Shown one piece after another: positions 10,557 through 23,418 of a stretch of 64,000 nucleotides of DNA (its first letter is position 1; every line of letters starts with the position of its first letter). A program made the translations under genes and the position numbers. Below the pieces are notes generated by a model. The model was not told the DNA's origin. It made no database searches and worked only from the letters and a program-made list of their open reading frames with translations. Source of the DNA: Lyophyllum atratum (Eukaryota > Basidiomycota > Agaricomycetes > Agaricales > Lyophyllaceae); the NCBI GenBank assembly GCA_014905825.1, contig JACGCN010000002.1, positions 2,046,001 to 2,110,000 on the forward strand. The letters are read 5' to 3'.

Positions 10557-12627
10557 CTAGAACATTACAGCTGGCGAGTTCTCGATGCCTTCTATAGACA
10601 CCTTGTGGCCCACTAATGTCCGGATATTATTGATCCCATACCTGGACATTACCACGCGTTAGTAGACATCCAATGGAGTGCACAATATAAATTCACCGAA
10701 TCATAGTCGGACGCTCCAAGCTTAGTCCCCACCCATGAACGCGTACGTCTTTGGGGAAGCCCATAGGTTCAAGCATTTCCGGACGGAACATGCCACTGTT
10801 TCCGACCTCGACCCAGCGATTAAGCATAGGATGGAAAGCGAAGATTTCCAAAGATGGCTACGACGCGTTTGATCGGTCAAAAGAGTATAGACACTGACAA
10901 GTTGATCTCACCTCCGTGTAAGGGTTGTAAGCTGGTTTGAACCTTACTTGCTCGATGCCCATCTTGCTGAAGAAGACTCTCATAAAGCCTTGAGAAAAGC
11001 GACTCAGTATAGGGAACATCGCCGTAGTGATGAGGCATACCAATCAGATCTGCCAGTGTCAGATTGCGGTCTGCGACGACACCTTCTACCTGATGGAACT
11101 CGGCTAGATGTGTTGCGTCCATAGTCTCATTCCTGAAAACCCGGTCAATACTGAACAGTTTAGCAGGCCGGAAGCCATCGTCTTTCTCGTCCGCTTTTGG
11201 GGCTTCATCGGTCGTGCTTGTACCATGGGCGAATTCACCTGCATCGCCCTCCACCTCCTCGCCTCTGCATTTAGCAGCGAGTTTGTAGAGCATGTGAGCT
11301 GACGACGCAGTGGTGTGTGTTCGCAGAAGGAGTTTGCTTGACTCCTCATCTGACCATGGCGCACGGTATCCAGCAGACCCGAAGCCACCATGCTCGTGTA
11401 CCGTCGACACGCGCTTGTAATATTTCGGCTCCGGAGGGAGAGCTTGCTTGGGATCTACGGGGCGTTCAGATGTGGGCAAATAAGAGGCAGTTATAACAAT
11501 AACCAGAGAGGTAGAAAGTATCCTGCAGATCTCTTGCGGGATGTTGCTGGGGTACGAACAATGCGTCGAAGCACCAGAAACCAGATTCAACGAAAGATGA
11601 CGTAGGCATTTCTGCGAAGCTTAACCCAGAGTGAGTGCTGAGCGAGAAAAGGCAATCAAGGGAGGTACCCCATTTCTAAGAAGATGTTTCTAATTTCTTC
11701 CCGCACTTTGAGGAGTGGGTGAAGTGCGCCACCGTTCGTTGGAGCCCCCTCGGCATCAAAGTTATATTTCTTGTAAGTTGAGGTTTTCCAGGTGCCCCTG
11801 AGGAGGTTGATTTTTTGGCATGGGCATGAAGAGGAATAAACCTGAAACTCACGAGGTCAGCATTTCGACAGTCAAATCAGTTTCCGGCTTTGCTGTTGAT
11901 GTACTGAAATTGGAGCCTTTTCGAACAGTGAACCACTGGCCCTTTCTAGACGGCGGTATCAACTCGAGGACTGTGAAGCTATAAAATAAGATCATACCGT
12001 TGAACGATCAACTTGCGCTTCCGAAGGTCGGCCAGTGTCTTCTCTCCAGCTTTGAGCGTCCCGGTTGACGCGATCTCCTGCAAGTCTATTTGGGTAACAT
12101 CTTGGATCGTGGAGGTCTAGGAATCACATTTCAGTTTTACTGGAAGGGTTCATACGAGAGCAGCACGCACAAGTTTGACCAGACCATCACCCTCCTTCCC
12201 GATCCATCCGTTTTTGAAAGCACGCCCCTGACCAACTTTCGCAGTCTCGTCACCCACTTGTTTCTTTAGCTGTACTGGGGTGACTGGTGACCCTTGCCCT
12301 CTTGTAGGTAGTGCAGCCCAGACGCGAGCCTCGTGAGAGCCTTCATTTACGATCTGCGTCCCCTCGGCAGTCAACGCATGTGATGAGATTTCGTGTGATT
12401 CGTATGCGATCATCTACAAATATGTGTGAGGTTTTGCACACAAAGCTCGCAAGGTCGACACGAACATCCCGGCTCAAGAGAGAGTTGAGTGCACCCAGAA
12501 TTGTAATCTGGTCTTCATGGGAGGCGGCGGGCTGCGTTTGTCCAGGGATCGTTAAGAGTCTGGTATCCTCGATAGTGGATGTTACATCTAGAGTGTCTAG
12601 AACAAGTTGCTGCAGCGATTCTGCCAT
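10557..12627 (-). CDS. FRS2: Phenylalanyl-tRNA synthetase alpha subunit, cytosolic
   Basis: The N-terminal winged-helix part reads [20 protein letters not shown], then [20 protein letters not shown] and [20 protein letters not shown]. The catalytic class II core gives [40 protein letters not shown] (motif 2) and [16 protein letters not shown], with motif 3 as [13 protein letters not shown]. After a last intron (about 10628-10682) it ends [18 protein letters not shown] and stops at 10557-10559. It supplies the phenylalanine- and ATP-binding site of the alpha2beta2 enzyme. The upstream in-frame ATG at 12702 adds a non-conserved leader, so 12627 is preferred. The gene diverges from PEX2 with 182 bases between starts. 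Its partner subunit FRS1 is 8 kb away. Confidence 0.93.
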
Positions 12628-12809
12628 TGTGCAATGGAGAGATCGAGGATGCCAGTTAGATCTGCCACTGACTCCGAGTCCTTGTCGATCATTATCGGTC
12701 ACATGACTTTTCTAATCACACCAACCGCCTCAACTCCCGGTGACCCGGTCCTCGGTTGGATGTAACAGCTTTCACGCATTGTCTCTCCTCCTCCCTAGAT
12801 TCGCAGTAG

Positions 12810-14309
12810 ATGAACAGGTCCTCGCCATGGGAGGAAGCTTGGAATAGAGCCCAACCAAAGCTTTCCGCAATTCGAGACACCCTGAACACAAGAAACTCAC
12901 CGGATCCCCGTGTCATTCGAGTTGGCCAACTCGATTCGGAACTCTTGGACCAGGAACTTGCGCAGGTACTTCAGGAACCTCTGAATAAGGCTCTTCATTT
13001 GATCAATGTAACGTCTTCCTCGTGCTCTAGTGTTGAGTATGCTGGACTTACCTCACCCAGGCTTCTCTGAAAGCTCGATTTGAACCTGAACTTGCACTGC
13101 TGATACAATTGACGCTATATAAGCTGTCTATATGGAACACCGGGGCAAGCTATGGAGCAAAGCTGCAAGACCTTCGTTATGTTGTGCCGAAATCTGAAGG
13201 AAAACCACTTGCGCGTTCGTACTCCACACCACTTGGATCCATGGTGAAACTTGACCTGAGGATACAGCTTCTGGGCTTCCCCGTCGGATTCTATTACTTC
13301 ACGTAACACTGACTGTGGTACTACCATACCTTCATACCAGACTTCGTTCATACGCTCTTTCACGTGCTTGGCCTGATGCGCCATCTTCAGACCGCCGGCG
13401 AAAGGCATGGGATATCCTGTCCACGCTGGAATCGTCATACACACTGTTGACCCTCTCCAGCTTTGTCGCGTTTCTTTGGAATGGACGGTGTGCTATCTCT
13501 TGTCATTGAATTCCATGTTGTACTTACAAAACCTCAAAGATTTCGAACTATAGCGGATCGGCTACTGAACATGAGTCTTGTGCCTTCTCGTAGATTCGTC
13601 AAACGCGAAGTTAGCTACGAGTTCATGAACCGCCAGATGGTTTGGCATGCATTCACTGTATGTTTTCTCGATTTCAAATTGCAGAAACTGCATTCTCATG
13701 TTTCTGCAGGAATTTCTGCTCTTCCTCTTACCTCTGCTCAGCGCGCGAAGCATTCGTCGACGCATAAATCGCATCGTCAACTACATATCCCCTTCAACCA
13801 TCTTATCCTCCTTGACTGGAAAATCTAGCTCTTCCCCAAGTGATGCTAAACCTACCACAGGGAACACGCCACAAAAACGAGGGAAATATTGGTCTCTTCC
13901 CCAAGACCAATGTGCCATCTGCGCTGAGAATGCCTCACTAAACTTAAACATATCTGACTCTTCAAACGCTTTCACTTCCTTTACCGCGGGATCCATCGAG
14001 GACTCATCGCCAGGTTCTGACACGGAACCCCCAGCATTTCCCATCTACAACCCATATCTCGCGTCTTGCGGGCATATCTACTGCTATCACTGCATAGCTG
14101 AACGGCTGATCCAGGCGGCAGACTCAGAGGACGATCTTGATTGGACTTGTTTAAGATGCAGTGCAGGGGTGAAAAATGCGGAGAGGTACGCTGTAGAGAT
14201 AGGGAGCGATGTGAGTGGCAGTGATTACGAGTTCAGCAGTGATATCTCTGGGTCCGCATCCATGGGGAGCTATAGCGAGTCAGGATGGTCAGATAGTTCA
14301 GTGCCATAA
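12810..14309 (+). CDS. PEX2: Peroxin-2, RING E3 ligase of the peroxisome membrane
   Basis: The N-terminus reads SPDPRVIRVGQLDSELLDQE, LAQVLQEPLNKALHLIN, then after intron 1 ARFEPELALLIQLTLYKLSI. Later come ASYGAKLQDLRYVV, GLPRRILLLHVTLTVVLPYL, VPSRRFVKREVSYEFMNRQM and EFLLFLLPLLS, all characteristic of fungal Pex2. The C-terminal C3HC4-like RING is CAIC...CGHIYCYHC...CLRC, with a Ser/Asp-rich insert between the first and second pairs. PEX2 works with PEX10 and PEX12 in the peroxisomal ligase that ubiquitinates PEX5. Four introns are needed, best read as about 13009-13062, 13215-13267, 13486-13546 and 13661-13710. The second uses a weak gttcgt donor but restores frame exactly. The tail after the RING is acidic and Ser-rich. 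Confidence 0.92.
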
Positions 14310-14476
14310 CATATACTCGTATATCATTAGGATCCTTCACTTATTTGTAAGAATTTCCTCAAAGCTAATCAGTGTAGTACAGTGCCTGTCAGTGTTATCC
14401 TCGATATGTAGATCCAGTGGTTTGAAATGAAAGCCATAGATATCTTCCGTGAGCGTGCACCCTCGCAAATAACTTC

Positions 14477-17400
14477 TAACTGCGCGCCAGCTCGACCTGG
14501 ATCTGACTGAGAACACTGGGGTCAGCTTTTGATAGATATTGCGCCTGGAACACATCTGGGCCACACGCTGCTTCAGCCTCCCGGATGTGTGTGGCAACAA
14601 ATGTGCCAAGGTGCATTGTCCGGATAGGATCACGATCATACACCTGAGTCGTTGTTTTGGATTAACCGCTAGGAATCGATTTCAGTGAGATATACGAACG
14701 GCTTTGCGACGGTCATGCTCTGGGGTGCCTTCTATGTCTTGATAGTATTCTGGAGGTGCCTCATTGAGTTCCCAAAGCTTCCGTAGATTGTGCGATGATG
14801 GGATAGGTGAGCTATAAAGTGTAAGAGTGAATAATGATATCTTCGTGCACATTTGGATGTCAATGACCTGCTTCCATCTTCAGGAATAACCGGTTTTTCC
14901 TTGATCTCATAGAAGACGTCAATCCATAGATTGAAAATCTCGACAGGAAGTCGTTGGAGCACTTCCGGACGCCCCGTAGATACGAGTGACCCGATACCCA
15001 TGGCAGTAAGCTTGCGGTGGCGGGGTTCGCTCATGTTGTCAAGCTAAAGGCAGGTGTCATGAATGTCTTATAATCGCGAAAGAGCGAAGGATCTGACTTT
15101 GCCGAACCACTGATCGAGCATACTGTCATAAAGATAGCTCTCCTTTTGATTGAGAGATGACGCGGTCGCAGAAACTAGCTGGAGGAACATTTGTCGGTCT
15201 GCCATTACAATTCGGGAGAGGAATAGGATCTGCTCTGTAAGTAGGAGGGTAGAGGCCTTCGACATGATCATCAGCATAAAATTTGAAGGCGAAGACGAAT
15301 AAACTCGATTACCTCTCCATCAATCAGCGTTGTTAGAATGTGCGCGAAGAGTCCGGAAGTGTGCATAGCCTCTCCCCAGAGACTCGACGGAGCTGTCTGG
15401 ATGACCAAATTCAGGGCGCGCATCATATCGGTCGCGTTCAAGACGATCACTGATTCGTTTTTGAAAGCGGTAACAAAAGCGGAGAAAAGCTGCACATTGC
15501 AGGCCTAATCAAGGTTAAATGAAGTCATGCTCGGCGTGCTTGAGACACGTACTTGTAGCACCCCTGGGGCATCGAGCAGGAAATACGATTCTAATATGCT
15601 GATGGTCTTACCCAAAAGATCGAAATTCGTAGACAACAACTCGATGGCAAGAGGGAACAGGTCAAAAAGAGCGGGAGCGCCGTTGACACTATTTAGAGTC
15701 AGAATGTTGCGTAGTGCGGCCAGCCAGAGGGTAAGACCGTCATCATCCAGATTAGTTATCGCCTGATAGGAAAAGCTAGTTGGGCCGACAAGATAGTGAG
15801 AATGCACAAGTCAACTTACCCCAGGCGATAGGCTCTCGCGAACCAAGGGGACAACGATACCTCCTAGAGAGGTGCTTTGTGCTTTCACTGACTATATATG
15901 CCGCATTAGCTTACGCTCCAGCAAACAGTACAGCGTAACGTGCTACTGACCTCTATTAGTTTTGACATGGTAACGAGCAAGGAACTTTTGAATAGCCATT
16001 GGTCACCAGCCTCAGTCCCTGACGAGCTATGAGCCCACGGGACCTCCGAAACAAAGTGCGACTCACAAAGTTGTGGGAGCGGTTCCGTGATTGTTGCGAT
16101 GAATGGAATGATCTACTCCAGTAGTAAGCCAATGAAAACGACATGATGATACCGACCTACAAGTTCCTTGACTTGCTCGATAACAACGTTCAGACTGTGG
16201 TCAATGCGGCGTTTGCTTTCGAACGTAGCTGCCTCCCCCATCATTCCGATGAGCTCTGAGACCGCAATTGGCAGATAGGGCTCGAAGATTAGAGCGTCAA
16301 ACTCGAGAGTCTGCACGCTCGTTCCGTTAATAGTCATCATAGCCAAACTAGCAGGCGTCCTTACATCGACGCACTCTTTTAGAGCCACCCCTGCCGTGAG
16401 TCGTACAACATAGTCAGTCCCCGGTCCACGATCCTTCAGCAAGTGGACCAGGACCTCCCATATCCTTGGGTTATTTGGCGATGCGCAGGAATCGGAGACC
16501 CATTTCCCAATTAGCCATGCGATTCGTCGTTTGATGATCGGATAACTGACAACCAGTCGGAAACGTTAAAGTAAAGGATTAGATGATCGAACTGACCTCG
16601 GGTTGGGATCTCGAGCTTCCGGGATAAGTGTATGTTCCAGCCAGTCGTTAAAAGGGATAACATCCTTCAGGCGCGTGGCACATCGTCCGAGCGCGCAATA
16701 TATTGCTTCCTTTTGCAAAACACTTTGGAGATCACCAGAAGGTGGCCGGGCTACACCAGTGGGATTCAATCCGATGAAGTCACATTACCATAACATGATG
16801 AATTACCGGCAATTTGCTTGAAGGTAGATTCCAACAAGGGCGTGACAAACTGTGGATATTGGTTGGATATTTGCATCAAAACCCGCTCACTGCAAGGCTG
16901 AGGGAGAGAATAAAGGTTTAAACTATGTTTTCGCTTGAATGAGACGGATAAGAGGACGGACCCGGATTTCATACTCCCATAATTCATTCTCTCTGTCCTC
17001 GACACTGACCCACTCTTCTGGGTCAGCCATCCAGTTTTCCAAATCCGTCGGGTTGAGAGGCATGAAACGCGTTACGAGCAATTGCACAGCGTTCTCGATG
17101 AATTCTTGCGACAAGGCTGATGAAAATCAATATTTGAGACACTTGCCATACTGTACCAAGGGAGCGTCAGGACATACAATTTTCGTTTGGAGTACCATCG
17201 CGGCGGGTGGGAGTCCATTGAGCAAGGCTCTCCTTGAATAGAACCATACCCTGCACCAAATGGCGGACAGGATACAATGCTTGATTGGTATCTAACCAAG
17301 TCCTGTTGGGAATCGATCTTTCGCAGTATTGTTGGACTCACCCGAGACTAATTCGGCTGGCCCACTGGTAGCCTTTACAACCTGCGACCAGTAGAAAAGA

Positions 17401-18724
17401 ATCATATCACTACACATAGGCAAAGCGACAAATCGCGAGGGTGACAGCTGCTGAAGGCGACGGAAAAACTTTCCAAAGACGCGGATATGTCGAGTGAAGA
17501 TATTCAGCGATCGTTGCACCTGGGATCTGAGTTTGAGCCACTTTGCATCAGAGCTACAATGATGTTGGTACGTAGTTCCGTCAAAGCTTTCAGCTGTATA
17601 GCAGAGTTTTGGAAAAGTTCATGGATCTGCAAAGAGTGAATCAATGATGAAAGACGTTCGTGTCGTTATTTGAAGAATACTTGCCCATGCCTGGTTCCTG
17701 TCTGCTTCTTCTTTGGGTACTTTATCAATCCGATTCCATAACCAGACTGTCATTTTGACCATGCATTTGTAGACCAGATGTGCCAATAGGATATCATCAT
17801 GGATTCGAGGTGACGAAAAAGTCTGCGGAGTCACAGTGCTTGGCGATATGCTTGAAGCCATCCGAGAGTAGTAGCCGTAAAGGACAGGGTGAAGGGAGGC
17901 GACGAGCTGCAGTCAGACAAGTTTAGAATGGATGGAGATGAGTGTGCAAAAGGCCACCATACGTTTGCCATCGTCTTGACACCATTCAACATCTTTATGC
18001 TCGCAAACTCTTTCAATACGACGTTCAACAGTGCGAAGCTTCTCCGTAACATCAACGTATCTTGCGGATCTTCACTCATCGCCCCGTATCGCTTCTGAAG
18101 GTTCATGTTAATCACATCGATGAGGTCGTTCACGGGGTTGCCCCTATATCAGCGAAGAAAAGTGATCAGTCCGAAACGACCAGCTAGGATTCATTTCAAC
18201 ACACCATTTATTGGGAAAATCTTGCCGTGAAATTTTGCCTACTATCACTTCATTGCATTGCACAATCTTTACAAAGAGATCAAGTGGTAAGCTAGGATTT
18301 TCAAGAACAGAAAGCAGGAACATGATTCACTATCTCGTCCTCCTCAGCAAGAAACGTCAGGGACCGTTCACGAATTCGACGTCTGTGCTCATCGTCGAGG
18401 AGTCTACGGAAGAAGGTTAGAACGTCTACAGAGGATCCCCACAACCCCTAACTTTCGAGATCGCCAGTGCCCCAGTGCGGCATTCTTGAATTGGATGATG
18501 GCTTGTTGCCGAATGACCAAAGGGATCGTTCTTTGGGCGGCAATTTCGTGTAAGGCCTCGTAGGTCCCAAACATATCAAGCATTTGTTGGAGACGTTTGC
18601 TGGATGCTTGAACGCGAGAAGGATCTTGGGAGGATGCAGCGGTCATGACATCGTACAGTTCTGTCGGTGATACATGTTCTACGTTTACGCCTGTCGCCAT
18701 CGTGGTACGTCTGGGGGTGTCCAT
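14477..18724 (-). CDS. Importin-beta family karyopherin, importin-11/Kap120-like
   Basis: The N-terminus contains TELYDVMTAASSQDPSRVQA, SSKRLQQMLDMFGTYEALHE and IPLVIRQQAIIQFKNAALGH, then WRSRK. This is the importin-beta N-terminal (Ran-binding) domain, in the form seen in importin-11 and yeast Kap120. The following exon gives LLDDEHRRRIRERSLTFLAE. The rest is a chain of helical HEAT-like exons broken by many short introns (about one per 150-300 bases) down to the end SVLSQIQVELARS, with TAG at 14477-14479. Such proteins carry cargo through nuclear pores in a RanGTP-dependent way; importin-11/Kap120 cargo includes ribosome-assembly factors. The ATG at 18724 opens the frame; a second at 18700 (MATGVNVEHVSP) is equally plausible. 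The exact exon set was not resolved. It is convergent with PEX2 and divergent from SLX4. Confidence 0.82.
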
Positions 18725-19021
18725 ACAGCTTAGGGCTCTTTGATGACCGGTGAAGGACTGTATGGAAGATTAGAAGGGATAATGAGGGAAAGAAAGAGCT
18801 CGACCAGAAACCAGAAGATCAGCTCCAGTATGGCTCGCCAAGCACTTGTCAACAACGCGTCGCGTTACAAATAAATGGTCACGGTCACGTCCCGCGTTTG
18901 TTGCATGCACCTCACTCCTGCATTGTCTCTCATCTCCAGACTTACTTTTCTGAATTCTATCATTCGAGCACCGGCTTATTCTATTCGAAACGTGCACGAG
19001 GGAAACCAGCTCATTACCCCC

Positions 19022-21272
19022 ATGCCAACCTACTACCAAAGCGATATAGTTGATGACTCGGAACCAGAAAGAGAGGAGCTGAGGCAGCGACAGAGGTCTG
19101 CACCGAAAGTTGACTCACGGAACGTGAAGGAAATTAAGGCTACCTTAATTGAGGTCATAGAGATCACAGACGACGAATCAGGCAACGCTGCCCGCAACAT
19201 GGCAATGCTCACTGAGACTGCTGGTAAATTTCCATTTGGCTAAACAGTGAGATATTTCTGACATTCGAGTACATGAAGATCTGGGACCTCGTACAAGGGT
19301 ACCCCGTGAGCGTCAAGTGCTGACTGCACATAAGGCGGATTTCCCTGGAAGCAATGTCATCTTCGCGACTAGTATGTGTACCCCACAAGTCACAAAGGTA
19401 TTGACAAAGACGAAAGATATCTAGGAGCCTCTCCTGCATGTAGTACACATGCCTTGACATCCGTCGCGGATGTTGCAGTTATTACCCCCAACATTCCGTC
19501 CCCGACTGCGTTAGACGCCGCCGACAGCGACCATGAAGATGAAGACGCTAATGTCAATTTTGCCCGTTTTGCGTACAGGAACACAACCTCGTCGACTGCG
19601 ATGCCGCGCAGCAACCACGCGCTTTCTCGTCAGAGTCCTGGTGTCAGTTCTACGACTGATGCCCGACCCCTGCTCAAGAAGAGGTTGACCCATAGATTCA
19701 CTGCCGACTTCTCTGACTTCGAACTGGCAAAGCTAGCGAAATGTGTCAGCTGCGACGTCCATTGGACAGCAAGGAAGACTGCTACCCAAAAGATGGTCCA
19801 TGTTCAGTCGTGTGCCAAAAAGAACTCCTTTTCTGACGACACTATCCGAATCCTTATCCGTAAGGAGATCGACTCTCGCGCACCAGACACCTCTTCCAAA
19901 GGGAAGAGGAAAGCGGCCGAATCTAACCCCGTGGATCCCGAAACTTTTCTTGCGGAAGTCGTGGCCGATTCTGTACCAAGAAAAAAGGGACGACGACCTG
20001 AAGCTCGAGAAACAGTCCAGAATATTGCTCAAACCCGTGACTTTATTTTAGATAAAGCTCGTGCCGTCATTGGAGCAACTTCCTTGGGTAATGTTGAAGA
20101 CCAAGAAGCCTCCTTGCACACGCAAGCTGTGGAGATTCGCGATCTGGACCGCAACAGTACTATCTTGCCATCGACTCAGGCTTTTAAAACAAGTGCTCTA
20201 GCCCAAAGGCATCAGAAAGCCACCAGTGGTCTCTTTGGTTTGGAGGCCCAGGAAACTTCCCATAGCGAAGAAAGCGAAGCTGAGATCTCCCCAGCCGCTA
20301 CATTCGCTCCTTCCAAGCTCGGCGCCGTTCGCCCACCGGCCTATGATCAACTACTGCAATCGCCTGTTCTCTCGTACATCAATGTAACGGACAGTCGAGA
20401 GGCCATATCAGTCAATGTACGTAACTGGGTTCGTGGATTTTGCATCGGCTGACGATATATAGTGTATTCCCGACTCAGTTCGTGCCGTTTCTCCCATCAA
20501 CGTCTCGGACAATAGCTCAACAGGAGATATATCTTGTGAGGCGATGAAAAAGTCCACAGAAAGAATGGAAGTATCTTCGCGAGGGAGTGCATCTCTGATC
20601 TTGGAGAGAGATGAGAACGACACCAGGATGTTCCATAACAGAAGCAATGATTCCAACGAATTCAGATGGGATAATGATGATGCTTATCTGCACTTTGATC
20701 CTGGACGTGACGATTTAACTTTGGCTGCGGAAAGCATCGCCCCTCCCATATCTTCAACATCATCCCGCCCAGTGCAACAGACTATCGCTGTCAAAGCCCC
20801 ACGACCCAGGACCCCCAGAACCCAAAAAGGATCTCCGACCAAGACTAAGGGTCTCGAACCAGCAGTCTCCAAAAAGAATGGCAACGTCACTGGACGCGCA
20901 AAAACGCCCAGCAAGAAAAGGATGCAGGTGGAAGATGAATCTGACGAAGTTTGGGAGATGAATATGAGAGAGAAGATAATCCGCGACACCAACCTCTATC
21001 TCCGGATTCTGCGATACGAGGTGAACAAATTGCCAATCTGTGTCAAAGTACTACTGACGCTGTATGGTTCAGCCAATTCACTTCGACGTATTTCTGCAGA
21101 TAGCAGGAGAAGGGACATCGTCTTCGGGTAAATCAAAACTTAGAATACGGTCGTTCCTTGACAGACAGGTATTCAATCATCGGGATCTCTTCTTCCAATA
21201 TCTGTACTCAACCACTTGCAGGCAATTCATTTCTACGGCGCGGAGCCCTCAACAGGGAGAGGTCGACGTTAG
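19022..21272 (+). CDS. SLX4: SLX4-like structure-specific endonuclease scaffold
   Basis: The diagnostic part is the C-terminal conserved domain, split over three exons: MREKIIRDTNLYLRILRYE, then PIHFDVFLQIAGEG, then KSKLRIRSFLDRQ followed by AIHFYGAEP. In the family this segment binds the nuclease SLX1. Upstream, a Cys/His motif (KCVSCDVHWTARKTATQKM, then VHVQSC) resembles a UBZ-type zinc finger. Between them is a long disordered region with basic SPTK/TPSKKR-type patches and an AT-hook-like APRPRTPR. SLX4 with SLX1 cuts branched DNA such as Holliday junctions and 5' flaps. Introns near 20416-20461, 21022-21072 and 21169-21222 support the C-terminal reading. The N-terminus is less certain: an upstream in-frame ATG at 18875 exists, but MPTYYQSDIVDD at 19022 looks more natural. 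The stop is at 21270-21272. Confidence 0.8.
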
Positions 21273-21383
21273 TCTACATAAAGAATATATTCATAATAGA
21301 TTTCCTCCAGTGTAAATACAATAATTAGTACCTGTTGAAGATACAGGCAGATCAAGGCAGCTCGGTCGCCAACTCTATATGGA

Positions 21384-23418
21384 CTACAAAGCGACACTGG
21401 ACAGTCCCGAAACTTCGATTACGCCTCCAACAAGATGCAGACTGCCTGCCACCAGAACCTTTACAGGTTGTGACGATTCGATCTTCTCGATCTCGTTAAT
21501 TGCATGTTCGATGGAGGGCAATACATGTATGTGAGAGGCAGGAAAGCTTGGGACCAAGGAAGACCAAGCCGAGGCCAGTTGATGCTGAGTTTTCAATTGA
21601 GCGAGGTCATCCTCTGGAATAGCTAGCGTCGTCAGGTCTGTAGAGATTTTAGTAGAAATTTATTTAATAGAGTGAATCAACGGTCGTCAGAGGTGCTTAC
21701 CGCCTTTGAAATGACCGTCTGCATAAGTCACATTGGCACAAAATATTACGTGGTCAAAAAAGGTTTCGGGAGGTTCCTCGATTTGATGTAGCTTGAGCTG
21801 AGCGGACAGTTTGGTCTGTATGGAACTCAAGAAAGAAGGACCCGAGCGACCACTTGTGCAATTGAATACGAGTACCCGGACTGGCCTATATCAATGTCCA
21901 TGTTAGCGGCGTAGATTGCAGAAGGCCCGACCATGACTTACCTTTGCTGACCGGCGCGCAGTCCTACATTTGGGGAAGCAAACCACTGCACGCAGCATTC
22001 AAGACTTTCAACAGTGTGTGCACCATCCAGGTACCAGGTGACGTTTTCGCGCTTTGGGTCTACTATAGTTTGACAGCGTCCTGGCCACCTCGTTTCCTGC
22101 AAACCTGCGACAAAAGACTGCGGCAGACTGCTTTCGTTTGCGAATGATGTCCGAGACTTTAGAAATGACCGGGCGAGTGCCACAGCGAGCCCGGCATTCT
22201 GCCGTTGATGTTCACCTGCAAGACCTATAACACCATGTTTAGAACGTAGCTTTCCGCTGTGGTATCTTTAGTACTGTTGACTTACCAAGCTCAATATTCG
22301 ACAGTTCGGGTTCTAACGGTGCAATCGTAAACTCGGAGGCCTGGAGGCATCTGATGGTGAGCGAGGGTGAAAAAGCTCGAGCGGGACCCACGTGCTCTCA
22401 GCTCTGTTGCACGTTCCTGAAGTACGCGCATACCAGCCTCTGGTTGATTGACGGTTATTGCAGGTGCACCTTCCTAGATGCGAGGTTAGGTCAGACAGGA
22501 AGAGATGATAATCGGATCGCGGGCAGACCTTAAATATTCCTCCCTTCTGCCACGCGATTTCTTCTAGAGTCTTCCCGAGCACCGCAACATGATCAATACC
22601 CAGGGCCGTCACGCCAGCAACGACAGGCTTTGGGACGATGTTCGTGCTATCATAGGTGCCTCCTACACCGACTTCTAGGACCGTTGCATCCACTTTGAGA
22701 GAAAGGAAGGTATGAAATGCTAACAGAGTCACAAAGCGGAAGTAACCTGGCATAGGAGGAGTGGTCGATGATGGTCCCTACATCGCACGGTCATTAGTGG
22801 TGGATGTGAGACTGAATAAACCTGCATTACCACATTTGCTACTAGGCGGTCCCAAACCTCGTAGAAGTACGTCGCAAATTGCTCTTCGGATATGGGCGTC
22901 CCGTTTATACGAATCCTTTCCCTCACCGCGACCAGATGGGGAGAGCTGTACAGGCCTAACGTACATGACCCTCGTGAGGGTCTTTTCAATACAGAGAAGA
23001 CACGATCGTACCAATCTTAGCGCCTGGAAGTGCATGTCGGAGAATAGAGTCGGTAAAGGCAGAGGTGGAACCCTTTCCTTTGGTCCCGGTGATGTGTATG
23101 ACATTTAGCTTGTTCAGGTCTTTAGGCTATAGACATGGACTCAATAGTATACATAGGTAACACCTGACCAGTACGCACAGAGTACCCTATCCGCCCCAAA
23201 TACTCGAGCATCTCGGGGATGGCAAACTCGCTTAGACGCCCGCCAGACGAACGGACAGCCTCCAACGCGGCTGCGTTAGACTGGAGGGAGTTGAGATTAT
23301 CGACGGCATCTTTGTATGATCTCGTGAACATGCTCCTCGAGCGAAAGGACAAGGAAGTATGCTTGAGAGGTAAGACGCGGAAGAAGGACGAGATAAGGAG
23401 TGTTGGCCGGCGCATCAC
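21384..23418 (-). CDS. MET7: Folylpolyglutamate synthase
   Basis: Mur-ligase type motifs are clear: the ATP-binding loop VIHITGTKGKGS, then LYSSPHLVAVRERIRINGTP and ISEEQFATYFYEVWDRL. Next come FVTLLAFHTFLSLKVDATVL and EVGVGGTYDSTNIV, with ALGIDHVAVLGKTLEEIAWQ and KGGIFK following. The C-terminal part includes VTWYLDGAHTVESLECCVQW. It adds glutamates to tetrahydrofolates, needed to retain folates in the cell and for methionine and purine synthesis. The first residues (MMRRPTLLISSFFRVLPLKH) are basic and amphipathic, like a mitochondrial presequence. A second in-frame Met (MFTRSYKDAVDNLNSL) sits where the cytosolic enzyme would begin. Five to six short introns interrupt it. It is convergent with SLX4, with 111 bases between stops. 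Confidence 0.92.
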
